A DNA stretch of 64,000 bases, taken from contig NZ_JBHUNX010000001.1 of assembly GCF_042685645.1 (NCBI RefSeq), positions 1,674,001 through 1,738,000 of the forward strand. The letters are read 5' to 3'. This document shows positions 15,829 to 25,279 of this stretch, piece after piece. A program made the translations under genes and the position numbers. The notes under the pieces were generated by a model, which had not been told where the DNA came from, made no database searches, and saw only the letters and a program-made list of their open reading frames with translations. How positions within the stretch are numbered: the stretch's first letter is position 1; every line of letters starts with the position of its first letter. Source of the stretch: Salininema proteolyticum (GTDB lineage Bacteria; Actinomycetota; Actinomycetes; Mycobacteriales; Micromonosporaceae).

Positions 15829-18231
15829 TCAGCCTGCCAGGAGGGCCACTTCGGCCCTCAGCGCGGCGGCGACGTCTCCGTCGAGGGACCCGCTCCTGGA
15901 CCACTGGTCCAGCTTCGCCGTCACCTGACGGACCTTGTGCGGGTGGCGTTCGATCTGACCGATCTTCTTGTCCAGCCAAGCAGCCTGCTCGCCGCTCAGC
16001 TCTCCTCGCGTCCGGAGGTCTCCGACCAGTCCGCGGACCGAGTCGAACGAGACCATGCCCAGTGCCACGACCTCCGGGTCGTGGTCGGACACGCCGCGGT
16101 TCCATATCTCCGGCTCCTCGCCGAGACCGTAGTTGACCGCGGTGTAGTCGGAGTTGATGTGGGCGACGCCGACGTCCGCCAACCGCTCCATGGCCGCGGG
16201 GTTCGCCCAGAACTGGTCGAGCGTCTGGGTCTGTCCCTGATAGCCGTAGGTGTAGGCGGAGACGGGCTCCTCCTCCAGGGACACGGCGTAGAGGCTCTCC
16301 ATGGAGCTGTCGTAAAGAGCCTTCAACTGGTCGGAGGGCCCGTACCAGTCGCCGCTGATGCGCTCGCCCTCGGCGTAGGGGTCGTCGGGCCGGGGGAAGA
16401 CGTTGAAGTCGCCGCCAGCCAGCAGCAAGGCGCCGTCGGCCGAACCGGCCTCGCTCACCCGGGCCAGGTAGTCGGCCTGCTCGATGCGCTGCAGGACACG
16501 GCGGTCGGGCCCGGAGGAGAAGTGGTTGTTGACGAGGTAGACCTCATCGGACGAGGAGAGGCCCGGCTCGCCGCTCCAGACGCGGAAGTGGCCGACCTGG
16601 GGAGCGCGCGGGTAGACGTTCACCCCGTCGCACTCCTTGGGACCGGACTTGGTGCACTCGTCGGTGACGCGCTCGGGCAGTTCGGCGTTGAGCGCCTTGG
16701 GGTTCTGCACGTCGGAGTTGGACTCCAGGGCGGCGCCGTCGTAGTCGATCGCGGGAGAGGAGCCCAGGAGCGGGTCCCCGTCGCGGGCTTCGAGGAGCTC
16801 GGCGCGGTCGGTCCGGTAGAGGAAGGCGGTGGTGATGCCGCGCAGGTCGCCCGCGTCGGAGTCGTAGACGGCCCGGTACTCGGCGCCTCCGGCGGCCCCG
16901 ATGGCGAGCGCGAGCTCCTGCAGCGAGTCGGGGGCGCCGTCCTTGTGCGCGTTGGACTCGCCGGTGTTCTCGAGGTCGCAGACGAGTCCTCCGCCCTCGA
17001 CGGAGCAGACGTCCTGGTCCTCGGTCTCCTGCACGAGGAGCACGGCCGGCTCGTGCAGGTCGTTGACGATCTGGTCGGCGGTGCGGGCGAGGCGGTCCTC
17101 GTACTCCTCCTGGGAGGAGGGCACGTAGTTGAACGGCGGGTCGATGGTGCCCACGCCGTCGTCACAGCCGGGGTTTCCCTCGAAGTCGCAACCGGACTCC
17201 GGGTTGTCGCGCAGGTCGTAGAGGTTCTCGACGTTGTAGGCCGCCACGGCCGCCTCGGAGCGCGAGGGGGCCGAGACCGGGTTGTTCGCGTCGGGGGAGA
17301 GGCCGTCCTCGAGCGACAGGCTCTCGGGGTTGAGGGCGTACTTCCCGTAGGTCAGGTACACGCCGCCGGCGGTGTCCTCGGTGACGCGGTCGTAGGTCTT
17401 CGCCTGCGGCAGAAGCTCGTCGGAGTCCCCGGCGGCGGACTTGACGCCCATGGCGCCGATGAGGAAGCGGTAGCCGTTGCCGTCGGGGGAGGAGGGGTCG
17501 TTGTCCAGCGGGTGCGCGTCGCGGAAGGCGCGGGCGGAGTAGTCCCCGCGCTGGGCGATCTCGTGGTCGGGGTGGACCGCCCACATCTCGGAGTCGGCGC
17601 CGTAGGTGGCGCGGTTGGAGACGATCGCGGAGTCGGCCGCGACGGTCAGCTGCATGCCGAGGCGCCGGTGGAAGTACCGGCGGGCGTCCTCGGCGTCGTC
17701 GGGCGGGGCGGCCTCCTGGGAGGCGACCACGGCGCGCGGGTCGCCGTGGTGGTCGACGACGTCCCACACGAAGGCGCTGGAGCCGGTGAACTGGGTGTTG
17801 CCGTAATAGGACTTGACGGTGGCCTTGAGGACGATCTCATCTCCGACCGATACGTCCCAGCGGGATCCGTACTCTTCTTCGGCGGGCGAGTCGTAGGCGG
17901 TGCGGAGATCGGTGTACTCGCCGTTGTAGACGAAGATCCCGTCCGAGGAGTCGGGGTCCCCGTCGGTCGCGTCGGCGCGTTCCTGGAGGAAGAACCCGTT
18001 GGCGCCGTTGCCGTCGAGGGTCCGCTGCGTCACGACGCCCTGGACGGTCACCTTCTGGTTCAGCAGGGGTGAGCGGAAGTCGGTTTCGTCCTGGGCGATC
18101 GACCCCTGGACTTCGCCCAGGCGGGTGTGGGCTCCCTCGGCTTGCGAGGCGCTCGGGACGAGGAGGGCGGCCGTGAGGCCGGCGGCGGCGAGGGCGGCCC
18201 GCCAGGGCCGTCGGAATGCCGGGAGGCGCAT
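15829..18231 (-). CDS. secreted nuclease, OB-fold + endonuclease/exonuclease/phosphatase domain + FIMAH-like C-terminus
   Basis: 800-residue extracellular DNase/nuclease of the ExeM/NucH type. A signal peptide (FRRPWRAALAAAGLTAALL ... SQA) covers about residues 1-29. An OB-fold-like region follows (VTVQGVVTQ, GFFLQE, DGIFVY). The EEP catalytic domain starts near residue 325 (AAYNVENLYD) and carries LLVQETED, NNHFSS, GGDFNV and a closing RGVSDHDPEV. The last about 75 residues look like a FIMAH domain. AAAGGAG lies just 5' of the ATG at 18231; longer frames upstream are not needed. Probable role: nutrient DNA use or biofilm-DNA breakdown. Confidence 0.88.
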   Translation of the reverse strand: MRLPAFRRPWRAALAAAGLTAALLVPSASQAEGAHTRLGEVQGSIAQDETDFRSPLLNQKVTVQGVVTQRTLDGNGANGFFLQERADATDGDPDSSDGIFVYNGEYTDLRTAYDSPAEEEYGSRWDVSVGDEIVLKATVKSYYGNTQFTGSSAFVWDVVDHHGDPRAVVASQEAAPPDDAEDARRYFHRRLGMQLTVAADSAIVSNRATYGADSEMWAVHPDHEIAQRGDYSARAFRDAHPLDNDPSSPDGNGYRFLIGAMGVKSAAGDSDELLPQAKTYDRVTEDTAGGVYLTYGKYALNPESLSLEDGLSPDANNPVSAPSRSEAAVAAYNVENLYDLRDNPESGCDFEGNPGCDDGVGTIDPPFNYVPSSQEEYEDRLARTADQIVNDLHEPAVLLVQETEDQDVCSVEGGGLVCDLENTGESNAHKDGAPDSLQELALAIGAAGGAEYRAVYDSDAGDLRGITTAFLYRTDRAELLEARDGDPLLGSSPAIDYDGAALESNSDVQNPKALNAELPERVTDECTKSGPKECDGVNVYPRAPQVGHFRVWSGEPGLSSSDEVYLVNNHFSSGPDRRVLQRIEQADYLARVSEAGSADGALLLAGGDFNVFPRPDDPYAEGERISGDWYGPSDQLKALYDSSMESLYAVSLEEEPVSAYTYGYQGQTQTLDQFWANPAAMERLADVGVAHINSDYTAVNYGLGEEPEIWNRGVSDHDPEVVALGMVSFDSVRGLVGDLRTRGELSGEQAAWLDKKIGQIERHPHKVRQVTAKLDQWSRSGSLDGDVAAALRAEVALLAG

Positions 18232-18607
18232 GGAAGCTCCTTTGCTTCGGTGAAAGGTGCCGGGGTGTGGCACATCATATGATCCCATGTCTACTCGGCG
18301 CCTTTCACCTGGGCTCGTTCTGTCGGTTCGGGGCCGGCGGGACCGGTCCGGGCTCTCTGGGCGCGCGGCGGTGAGCCGCCGTGTCCCCGTTACGGGCGCT
18401 CCGACCCCGTCTTGTGAATAAAGGTATGTCAATTCACTCAATCATGGGATCTTTACGCGCGCAATACGGAGACGTGAACATTCTTCGACGGGTTCGGGAA
18501 AACTCGCTCCGCGACGGGGACCGCACCGAGGGTGCCCGGGGGTGGAGGGGACACCAACTTCGGCCGGACCGTGGGACCGCGTCAGTCGAGGGCGATAAGC
18601 TAGCGGT
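18232..18607. other. 376-nt divergent intergenic region, nuclease/recN
   Basis: Holds the leaders of the minus-strand nuclease gene and the plus-strand recN. No gene seen. I looked for a clear actinobacterial SOS (LexA) box before recN and found only a poor partial match near 18483-18496. Confidence 0.5.
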
Positions 18608-20356
18608 GTGTTGGACGAGCTTAGTATCCGGAATCTTGGTGTGATCGCCGAAGCTCAGCTACCGCTCTCCCCCGGGCTCACTTGTGTCACCGGAGAGACC
18701 GGTGCGGGCAAGACCATGGTCGTGGCGGGACTCGGGCTCCTCTTCGGAGGCCGCAACTCCCGCGCCCCCCAATCGGTCGAGAAGACCCGCCTGGAAGGCC
18801 GGCTCCGCGTCGACCAGGGCGGCAAGGAGCTGCGCCGCATCCTGGAAGAGGCCGACGCCGAGACGGAGGACGACGGAACCGTCCTCCTCGCGCGCTCCAT
18901 CTCGCCCGAAGGGCGCTCGCGCGCCTGGGTCGGCGGACGGTCCGTCCCGCTGGGAACGCTCGGCGACGTCGGAACCGCGTGCCTCAGCGTGCACGGCCAG
19001 TCCGACCAGATGCGACTGCTGGGAGCCCCCGAGCAGCGCGGCGCCCTGGACCGCTTCGGCGGACCGGGCCTCGCCGCCGCCCTGGAGGAGTACCAGGGGC
19101 TGTTCCACTCGCTGCAGGAGGCGCGCGGAGAGCTCGAGAAGCTCGTCGCCGACGCCGAGCGCGCCGAGAGGGAGACGGCCGAACTGCGCGAGGGCCTGGC
19201 CGCCGTCGAAGCGGTGGACCCCGCGCCCGGCGAGGAGGAGGAACTCGCCGCCGAGGCCCGCCGCTTGGAGAACTCCGAGACGCTGCGCCGTGCGGTGCAA
19301 GGAGCCTCGGAGATCATGAGCGGCGACGACGCCGCCGGCGTGCTCGGCGCCATCGACGCCGCCGCCTCGGCCGCCGGCCTGCTGCAGGCCGAAGCCGACC
19401 ACGACGAGGTCCTCGGAGCGCTCGCCGAGCGCATCTCCGAAGCCTCGACCCTGTTGTCCGAGACGGCCGTCGACCTCTCGTCCTACCTGGACGACCTGGG
19501 GAGCGACCCGGGCCGCCTGGAGCAGATCTACGAGCGCCAGGCCTCGTTCAAGAGCCTCTTCCGCCGCTTCGCCCCCGACATCGACGGCGTCCTCGCCTGG
19601 GCCGAGGAGGCGCGGAACCGCCTGGAGCGCTTCGAGAACTCCGAGGAGCTCATCGCACGGGCCCGGGAGGAGGCCGCCCGCCTCGAAACCGAGACGACCG
19701 CCTCCGCCGAGGAACTGCGCCGCAGGCGCACCGAGGCAGCCGAGGCGTTCTCCGGCCGCGTGAGCACCGAGCTGAAGGAACTGGCCATGCCCCACGCGGA
19801 GGTCACCGCCGAGGTGCGCCCCCGCTCCGCCGGCAAGGGCACCCTGGACCTCTCGGTCGGCGGTTCCGAGGCCGGCCTGGCCGCCGACGGCGCCGACGAG
19901 GTCGAGATCCTCCTGCGCCCCCACCCCGGGGCCCCGCCCGCTCCGCTCCACAAGGGGGCGTCGGGCGGCGAGCTCTCCCGCGTCATGCTGGCCATCGAGG
20001 TCGTCTTCGCCGGCGTCTCCTCGCCGCCCGTCCTCGTCTTCGACGAGGTCGACGCCGGGGTCGGAGGGCAGGCCGCCACGGCCATCGGCCAGTGCCTGGC
20101 CGCGCTGGCCCGCCGCCACCAGGTCGTCGTCGTCACCCACCTGCCGCAGGTCGCGGCGTTCGCCGACACCCACCTCGTGGTCTCCAAGGACACCTCCGGC
20201 ACCGTCACCACCTCCGGCGTCTCCTCCGTGGCCGACGTGGACCGCGCCCGGGAGCTGGCCCGGATGCTCGCGGGCATGCCCGACTCCCACCTGGGCGTCG
20301 CCCACGCCGAGGAACTCCTCGCCCAGGCGGCCAAGGCGAAGGCCTCCACCGTGTGA
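18608..20356 (+). CDS. recN: DNA repair protein RecN
   Basis: 582-residue SMC-like ATPase acting in double-strand-break repair. Walker A GETGAGKT is at residues 29-36. A long central part rich in Glu/Ala/Leu forms coiled coils (about 150-390). The ABC signature KGASGGELSRVMLA (about 450) and Walker B VLVFDEVDAGVGGQ follow. GTG start at 18608 gives the canonical MLDELSIRNLG N-terminus. As in M. tuberculosis, steA and steB follow. Confidence 0.96.
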   Translation: MLDELSIRNLGVIAEAQLPLSPGLTCVTGETGAGKTMVVAGLGLLFGGRNSRAPQSVEKTRLEGRLRVDQGGKELRRILEEADAETEDDGTVLLARSISPEGRSRAWVGGRSVPLGTLGDVGTACLSVHGQSDQMRLLGAPEQRGALDRFGGPGLAAALEEYQGLFHSLQEARGELEKLVADAERAERETAELREGLAAVEAVDPAPGEEEELAAEARRLENSETLRRAVQGASEIMSGDDAAGVLGAIDAAASAAGLLQAEADHDEVLGALAERISEASTLLSETAVDLSSYLDDLGSDPGRLEQIYERQASFKSLFRRFAPDIDGVLAWAEEARNRLERFENSEELIARAREEAARLETETTASAEELRRRRTEAAEAFSGRVSTELKELAMPHAEVTAEVRPRSAGKGTLDLSVGGSEAGLAADGADEVEILLRPHPGAPPAPLHKGASGGELSRVMLAIEVVFAGVSSPPVLVFDEVDAGVGGQAATAIGQCLAALARRHQVVVVTHLPQVAAFADTHLVVSKDTSGTVTTSGVSSVADVDRARELARMLAGMPDSHLGVAHAEELLAQAAKAKASTV

Positions 20357-20574
20357 GCTTCCTCGCCCCCAGGGTTTTCGAGGGAGGCAGACCTTTGCAT
20401 GGCGCCATAGGCGCGTGGGTCGCTAGCGGCGGGTAGCCCTCCCTCCAGGGCGGAGAGAGGGGGCCGCCCCGCCGTCGGACGGCGCTCCGCCGTTCGTATG
20501 ATTTCCCCGCGGGACAGTTGACAAAGCTGCGCGTCGCTCGCCCGCCGTGACCGGAAGGTGGCATTATATTTCTG

Positions 20575-21768
20575 ATGCGTGTACGTAGTTTGCGAAAGTC
20601 GTCCCGCGCGGGCGACGCCGAAGGGTCCAGCGACCGACTCAGCGGACCGGCCCGGCTCGACCGGCGGACCAAGCGCCTGTGCGGGCGCCTCGAACCGGTC
20701 GACATAGCCGTCATCGACCACGTCGACCTCGACCGCGTGGCCGCCGACTCGCTCGTCGCCACCGGGGTCAAGGCCGTCGTCAACGCCTCCAAGTCCATCT
20801 CCGGGCGCTACCCGAACCTCGGGCCGCAAGTGCTGGTGGAGAACGGGATCACCCTCATCGACGAGGTCGGCGAGGAGATCTTCGACAAGGTCCGCGACGG
20901 CAAGCGCATCAGCATCGAGGGCGACAAGGTCTACCTCGGCGAGGAGGTCGTCGCCCAGGGCCGGCGCGAGACCGCGGACTCGGTCAACGCCGACATGGAC
21001 TCCGCCCGCGAGGGGCTCTCGGTCCAGTTGGAGGCCTTCGCCGCCAACACGATGGAGTACCTCAAACGCGAGCGCGACCTCCTCCTCGACGGCGTCGGCG
21101 TGCCCGAGGTGCGCACCAAGTTCAACGGCCGCCACTGCCTGATCGTCATCCGCGGATACAACTACAAAGAGGACATCGACGTCCTGCGCCCCTACATCAG
21201 GGAGTTCAAGCCCGTCCTCATCGGCGTCGACGGCGGGGCCGACGCGCTGCTGGAGGCCGGCTACACCCCCGACATGATCGTGGGCGACATGGACTCCGTC
21301 TCCGACGACGCCCTGCGCTGCGGCGCCGAGGTCGTCGTCCACGCCTATGCCGACGGCCGCGCGCCGGGCATGGAGCGCACCGACAAGCTCGGCGTCTCGG
21401 CCACGCCCTTCCCGGCGGCGGCCACGAGCGAGGACATCGCCATGCTCCTGGCCGACGAGAAGGGCTCGGAGCTCATCGTCGCCGTCGGAACCCACGTCAC
21501 GCTCGTGGAGTTCCTCGACAAGGGACGCGGCGGCATGGCCTCCACCTTCCTCACCCGCCTGCGCGTCGGAGGAAAGCTCGTCGACGCCAAGGGCGTCAGC
21601 CGCCTCTACCGCCAGAACGTCTCCTTCTCGGCGCTGCTGCTGCTCATCGTCTCCGCCTTGGCCGCCATGGCCACGGCGGTCGCCATCTCGGCGGTGGGAC
21701 GCTCCTTCATCGACGTCCTAGCCGACTGGTGGGACGGCCTCATCTTCCAGATCCAAAGGCTCTTCTAA
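20575..21768 (+). CDS. steA: SteA, cytokinetic-ring/cell-separation protein
   Basis: 397 residues with a thiamin-pyrophosphokinase-like fold (GVDGGADALLEAGYTPDMIVGDMDSV, about 220-245) and one C-terminal TM helix (about 345-372). In Corynebacterium glutamicum, SteA and SteB form a complex at the division site that activates the peptidoglycan hydrolase RipA. Its stop codon overlaps the steB ATG by one base (TAATG), so translation is coupled. A GGAAGGTGG lies about 15 nt before the ATG. Confidence 0.93.
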   Translation: MRVRSLRKSSRAGDAEGSSDRLSGPARLDRRTKRLCGRLEPVDIAVIDHVDLDRVAADSLVATGVKAVVNASKSISGRYPNLGPQVLVENGITLIDEVGEEIFDKVRDGKRISIEGDKVYLGEEVVAQGRRETADSVNADMDSAREGLSVQLEAFAANTMEYLKRERDLLLDGVGVPEVRTKFNGRHCLIVIRGYNYKEDIDVLRPYIREFKPVLIGVDGGADALLEAGYTPDMIVGDMDSVSDDALRCGAEVVVHAYADGRAPGMERTDKLGVSATPFPAAATSEDIAMLLADEKGSELIVAVGTHVTLVEFLDKGRGGMASTFLTRLRVGGKLVDAKGVSRLYRQNVSFSALLLLIVSALAAMATAVAISAVGRSFIDVLADWWDGLIFQIQRLF

Positions 21769-22694
21769 TGATCAACTTCCGCTATCACCTGATCTCCCTG
21801 ACGGCGGTGTTCCTCGCCCTGACCGTCGGCCTCATCCTCGGCACCGCCGCGCTCAACGGTCCCGCGGTGGACGCGCTGTCGGAGACGACGAACAACCTCA
21901 AGGAGAACAACCAGCAGCTGCGCGACGAGATCAACACGCTGAAGGAAGAGCTCGCCGACGACCAGTCCTTCGCCACGGAGATCGCCCCGACCTACCTCGC
22001 CGACAAGCTCTCCGGGCAGAACGTCCTCCTCGTCACCCTCCCCGACGCCGAGCCCGACGCGGTCGAGGGCGTGGAGAAGATGCTGGGATACTCCGGGGCG
22101 GGCAACGCCGGGCGGATACGGCTGCACGACTCCTTCTTCGACCAGGCCACCAGCGAGCGCCTGACCGACCTGGCCCAGGACGTCACCCCCGACGACATGG
22201 ACGCCCCGGTCGTCTACGACGGCGTCGAGGCCGCCGGCGTCCTGCTCTCCGGGATCGCCACCTCCAAGTCCGGCGGCGAGGAGGTCGACGTCAGCGAAGG
22301 CGACATCACCACGGTCACCGAGGCCGCCCAGGCCCTCGAGGTGCTCACCGTCGACCAGAAGCTCACCGGCGAGGCCGACGCGGTCCTCATCGTCGGCAAG
22401 GGCGGCGCCTCCGGCTCCGACGCCGACTACTACAACAGCTCGGTCGCGACCCTCACCGGCGCGTTCGCCGCCGACGCGGCCACCACGCTGGCCATGGCCG
22501 ACGGCGGCCAGAACGACGCGATGTCCACTGTGCGCACCGACCTCGCCGACACCGTCTCCACCGTCGACAATGTCTCCACCACCCAGGGGCAGGTGGCGAC
22601 CGTGGCCGCGACCGTGTCGCTGGCCGTCGGCTCGGAAGCGGTAGCCTTGGGCAACGGAGACAACGCCGACAGCCTTCTACCCGAAAGCATCTGA
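21768..22694 (+). CDS. steB: SteB/MctB-family membrane-anchored coiled-coil protein
   Basis: 308 residues: an N-terminal TM helix (about 7-30), then a Leu/Asn/Glu heptad-rich coiled coil (about 38-65), then an extracytoplasmic domain. Family members are annotated either as SteB, the partner of SteA in cell separation, or as copper transporter MctB (Rv1698). The gene pair with SteA argues for the division role. Only 2 nt separate its stop from the next gene. Confidence 0.9.
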   Translation: MINFRYHLISLTAVFLALTVGLILGTAALNGPAVDALSETTNNLKENNQQLRDEINTLKEELADDQSFATEIAPTYLADKLSGQNVLLVTLPDAEPDAVEGVEKMLGYSGAGNAGRIRLHDSFFDQATSERLTDLAQDVTPDDMDAPVVYDGVEAAGVLLSGIATSKSGGEEVDVSEGDITTVTEAAQALEVLTVDQKLTGEADAVLIVGKGGASGSDADYYNSSVATLTGAFAADAATTLAMADGGQNDAMSTVRTDLADTVSTVDNVSTTQGQVATVAATVSLAVGSEAVALGNGDNADSLLPESI

Positions 22695-22696
22695 CA

Positions 22697-23581
22697 GTGG
22701 GAACCATCAAGCAGTCGCTGGGGCGAGTGGCCCTCGGGGCGGTGGCGGCTGGAGCCACCACCGCCGCCATCAGCGCCGTCCGCTCCTCTAAACGAGCCGC
22801 CGACCTCGAACGCGTCAACCACAAGGGGGACGTGGTCTCCCTCGCCGAGGGCCCCGGAGTGGCCATCGGCGCGACGGCCGGGGCCGTGGCCGGCGCCTCC
22901 ACCCCCGCCTACGCCGCCGCGGCCGCCTGCAGCGGCCTGGTGAGCGGGGCCGTCGGACTCTACGACGACATGGAGGACACCAAGGGAGAGTCGGCCAAAG
23001 GCCTCAAGGGACACCTCGGAGCGCTCAAGGAGGGGCGCCTCTCGGCCGGGGCCGTGAAGATCCTCGGCATCAGCGCCGCCGGACTCGCCTCCGCCGCGCT
23101 GGTCGACGCCTCTTCGGACAAGCGCAGGCGCGGGTGGAGGGGACTGCTCTCCACCGCCGTCGGGGGAGGGGTCATCGCCGGGGCCGCGAACCTCGTCAAC
23201 CTCTTCGACCTCCGACCCGGCCGCGCGTTGAAGGTCTCGACCGCGTCCTCCCTGCTCCTCTCTGCCCGCGCGGGGAAGAGGGCCCCCTCCACAGCCGTCC
23301 CGGCGATCAACACCGCCGTGGCCGTCCAGTCCGCCGCCGCCACGGCCCTGCCCGAGGACCTCGAGGGCAAGACCATGCTGGGCGACTGCGGGGCCAACTC
23401 CCTGGGCGCCCTCCTGGGCCTCAGCTATGTCGCCCGCACCGGCCTGATCGGGCGGGGGCTGGCCCTGGCCGCCATAGCCGGACTCACGCTCGCCAGCGAG
23501 AGGGTGTCGTTCACCGAGGTCATCGCCGAGACGCCCATCCTGCGGGAACTGGACGAACTGGGACGCGACACCGCCAAGTAG
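22697..23581 (+). CDS. MraY/WecA-like polyprenyl-phosphate sugar-1-phosphate transferase, divergent
   Basis: 294-residue polytopic protein. Motifs of the MraY/WecA superfamily are present: YDDMEDTKG (DDxxD, about residues 93-101), NLVNLFDLRPG (NxxNxxD, about 167-177) and LGDCGANSLG (about 231-240). The histidine-rich loop typical of MraY was not found. It could move a sugar phosphate onto a lipid carrier or be a catalytically altered relative. Lies 2 nt after steB and 12 nt before a MurJ-like flippase, so a lipid-linked glycan pathway is inferred. Confidence 0.7.
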   Translation: MGTIKQSLGRVALGAVAAGATTAAISAVRSSKRAADLERVNHKGDVVSLAEGPGVAIGATAGAVAGASTPAYAAAAACSGLVSGAVGLYDDMEDTKGESAKGLKGHLGALKEGRLSAGAVKILGISAAGLASAALVDASSDKRRRGWRGLLSTAVGGGVIAGAANLVNLFDLRPGRALKVSTASSLLLSARAGKRAPSTAVPAINTAVAVQSAAATALPEDLEGKTMLGDCGANSLGALLGLSYVARTGLIGRGLALAAIAGLTLASERVSFTEVIAETPILRELDELGRDTAK

Positions 23582-23593
23582 CGAAAGAGCCGA

Positions 23594-25279
23594 ATGACCG
23601 ACCAACCATCGCGAGCCGAGGCGCCCGCCCCGCCCGGCGACCGAGTAGGCAAGTCCGCCACGCTCATCGGCGCGATCACCATTGGGTCGCGCCTGGCGGG
23701 GTTCGCCCGTATGCTCGTGCTGGGCTGGGGGGTCGGTCTGGCCGGTATGACCGCGGCCTACCAGAACTCGAACACCATTCCCAACATGATCTTCGAGCTG
23801 GTGGCCGGGGGCGCGCTGGCGGCCCTGGTGGTCCCGCTGCTGGCGGCCCCGATCGCGCGCCGCGACAGGGACGAGGTCTCCCGCCTGGCCTCGACTTTGC
23901 TGACCTGGGCGGTGGTCGTCCTCGTGCCGCTGGCGGTCCTGGTGGTCGTGTTCGCCCGCCCCCTGGTGGTGCTGGTCGCCTCGGACAAGATGGCGCCCGA
24001 GGTGCTCGACGCGGCCACCGAGATGCTGGCGTTCTTCGCCCCGCAGCTGCCGTTGTACGGCATCGCCGTCGTCCTCACCGGCGTCCTCCAGGCCCACCGG
24101 CGCTTCGCCTGGCCGGCACTGGCGCCGCTGCTGTCGAGCCTGACGATGATGGCCGTCTACTACGCCTACGGCGTCGTCACCGACCACGCCGACCAGCCGG
24201 GTGAGGCCGGCCAGGTCGGCATCGTCCTCCTCGGCCTCGGAACGACCTTCGGCGTCCTCGTCCTCGCCGGCTGCCTCTTCTTCCCGCTGCGCGGGCTCCA
24301 CCTTCGGCTGCGGCCGAGCCTGCGTTTCGACGACCACGTCACCGGGGCGGTCAAGTCGCTGGCCATCGCCGGCGCGATCACGTTGGGGGCCCAGCAGGTC
24401 TGCCAGCTGGTCCTCATGCACCTGGCCAACAGGGCCGACGAGGCGGGAAAGGGGGTCGTCGTGGTCTTCACCTTCAGCCAGACGTTCTTCCTGCTGCCCT
24501 GGGCGGTGCTCGCCGTCCCGCTGGCCACGGCCGCCTACCCGGCTCTCAGCGAGTCCGCCGCGCTCGGCGACCGCGGGCGCTTCGCCACGACCACCGCCAA
24601 GACCACCCGCTCCATCGTGCTCCTCTCGGGTCTGGGAGTCGCGGCCCTGGCCGGCCTGGCCCAGCCGATCTCGGTGGTGCTCACCCAGATCGCCGCCGGG
24701 GACGCCGACGACCTCGCCGAGACGGCGAAGGCCTTCACCGCCACCCTCACCGGGTTCTCCTTCGGACTCGTCGGGTACTCGCTGTTCGCGATCCTCTCCC
24801 GCGCGCTCTACGCCGTGGGCCACCCGATCCGCTCGTCGGCGGCCACCGCCGTGGGCTGGGCCGCCGCCATCGCGGCGGGGCTCGCGCTCTCCGGCGCGAT
24901 GCCGCTGGAGGACCGCCCCCTGGCGCTCTCGCTCGGCTGGTCGATCGGCATGACGGTCATGGGCGTCGCGCTCCTGGCCGTCCTCGTGCGCGCCTGCGGC
25001 CGCGCGACCCTGCGCAAGCTTCCCCGCGCGCTCCTGTCCGCGGGGGCCGCCACCATCCTGTCCATCCTCGCCGCCCGCTACCTGCTCGACCTCTGGGGCG
25101 AGCCGGCGCGGGCGACCGAGGCCCTCCTCAAGGGGTTCACGGGGGGACTGGTCATCCTCGTGGTCTACGGTCTCGTCGCCGCCGCGTGCGACGCCCGCGA
25201 CCTGAGGGCCGTCCTGCGCCGCAGGAAGAACTCCACCACGTCCACAGCTGAGACCACCGATCGGAAGGAGCGCCGGTGA
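23594..25279 (+). CDS. murJ: MurJ/MviN-family lipid-linked precursor flippase
   Basis: 561 residues, about 14 TM helices, MOP-superfamily fold with the family opening GSRLAGFARMLVLGWGVG and QNSNTIPNMIFELVAGGAL. MurJ flips lipid II. Actinobacteria often carry extra paralogues, so this copy may export another lipid-linked glycan. Its stop overlaps the start of the next glycosyltransferase gene (GTGA at 25276). Confidence 0.85.
   Translation: MTDQPSRAEAPAPPGDRVGKSATLIGAITIGSRLAGFARMLVLGWGVGLAGMTAAYQNSNTIPNMIFELVAGGALAALVVPLLAAPIARRDRDEVSRLASTLLTWAVVVLVPLAVLVVVFARPLVVLVASDKMAPEVLDAATEMLAFFAPQLPLYGIAVVLTGVLQAHRRFAWPALAPLLSSLTMMAVYYAYGVVTDHADQPGEAGQVGIVLLGLGTTFGVLVLAGCLFFPLRGLHLRLRPSLRFDDHVTGAVKSLAIAGAITLGAQQVCQLVLMHLANRADEAGKGVVVVFTFSQTFFLLPWAVLAVPLATAAYPALSESAALGDRGRFATTTAKTTRSIVLLSGLGVAALAGLAQPISVVLTQIAAGDADDLAETAKAFTATLTGFSFGLVGYSLFAILSRALYAVGHPIRSSAATAVGWAAAIAAGLALSGAMPLEDRPLALSLGWSIGMTVMGVALLAVLVRACGRATLRKLPRALLSAGAATILSILAARYLLDLWGEPARATEALLKGFTGGLVILVVYGLVAAACDARDLRAVLRRRKNSTTSTAETTDRKERR

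Noticed and set aside
18470..18607. SOS (LexA) box before recN
   Set aside because: Only a partial TCGAC/TTCG match near 18483-18496; spacing and half-sites do not meet the actinobacterial consensus.
20518..20570. TTGACA at 20518 with TATATT at 20565 as a steA promoter
   Set aside because: The spacer of about 41 nt is far too long for one promoter.
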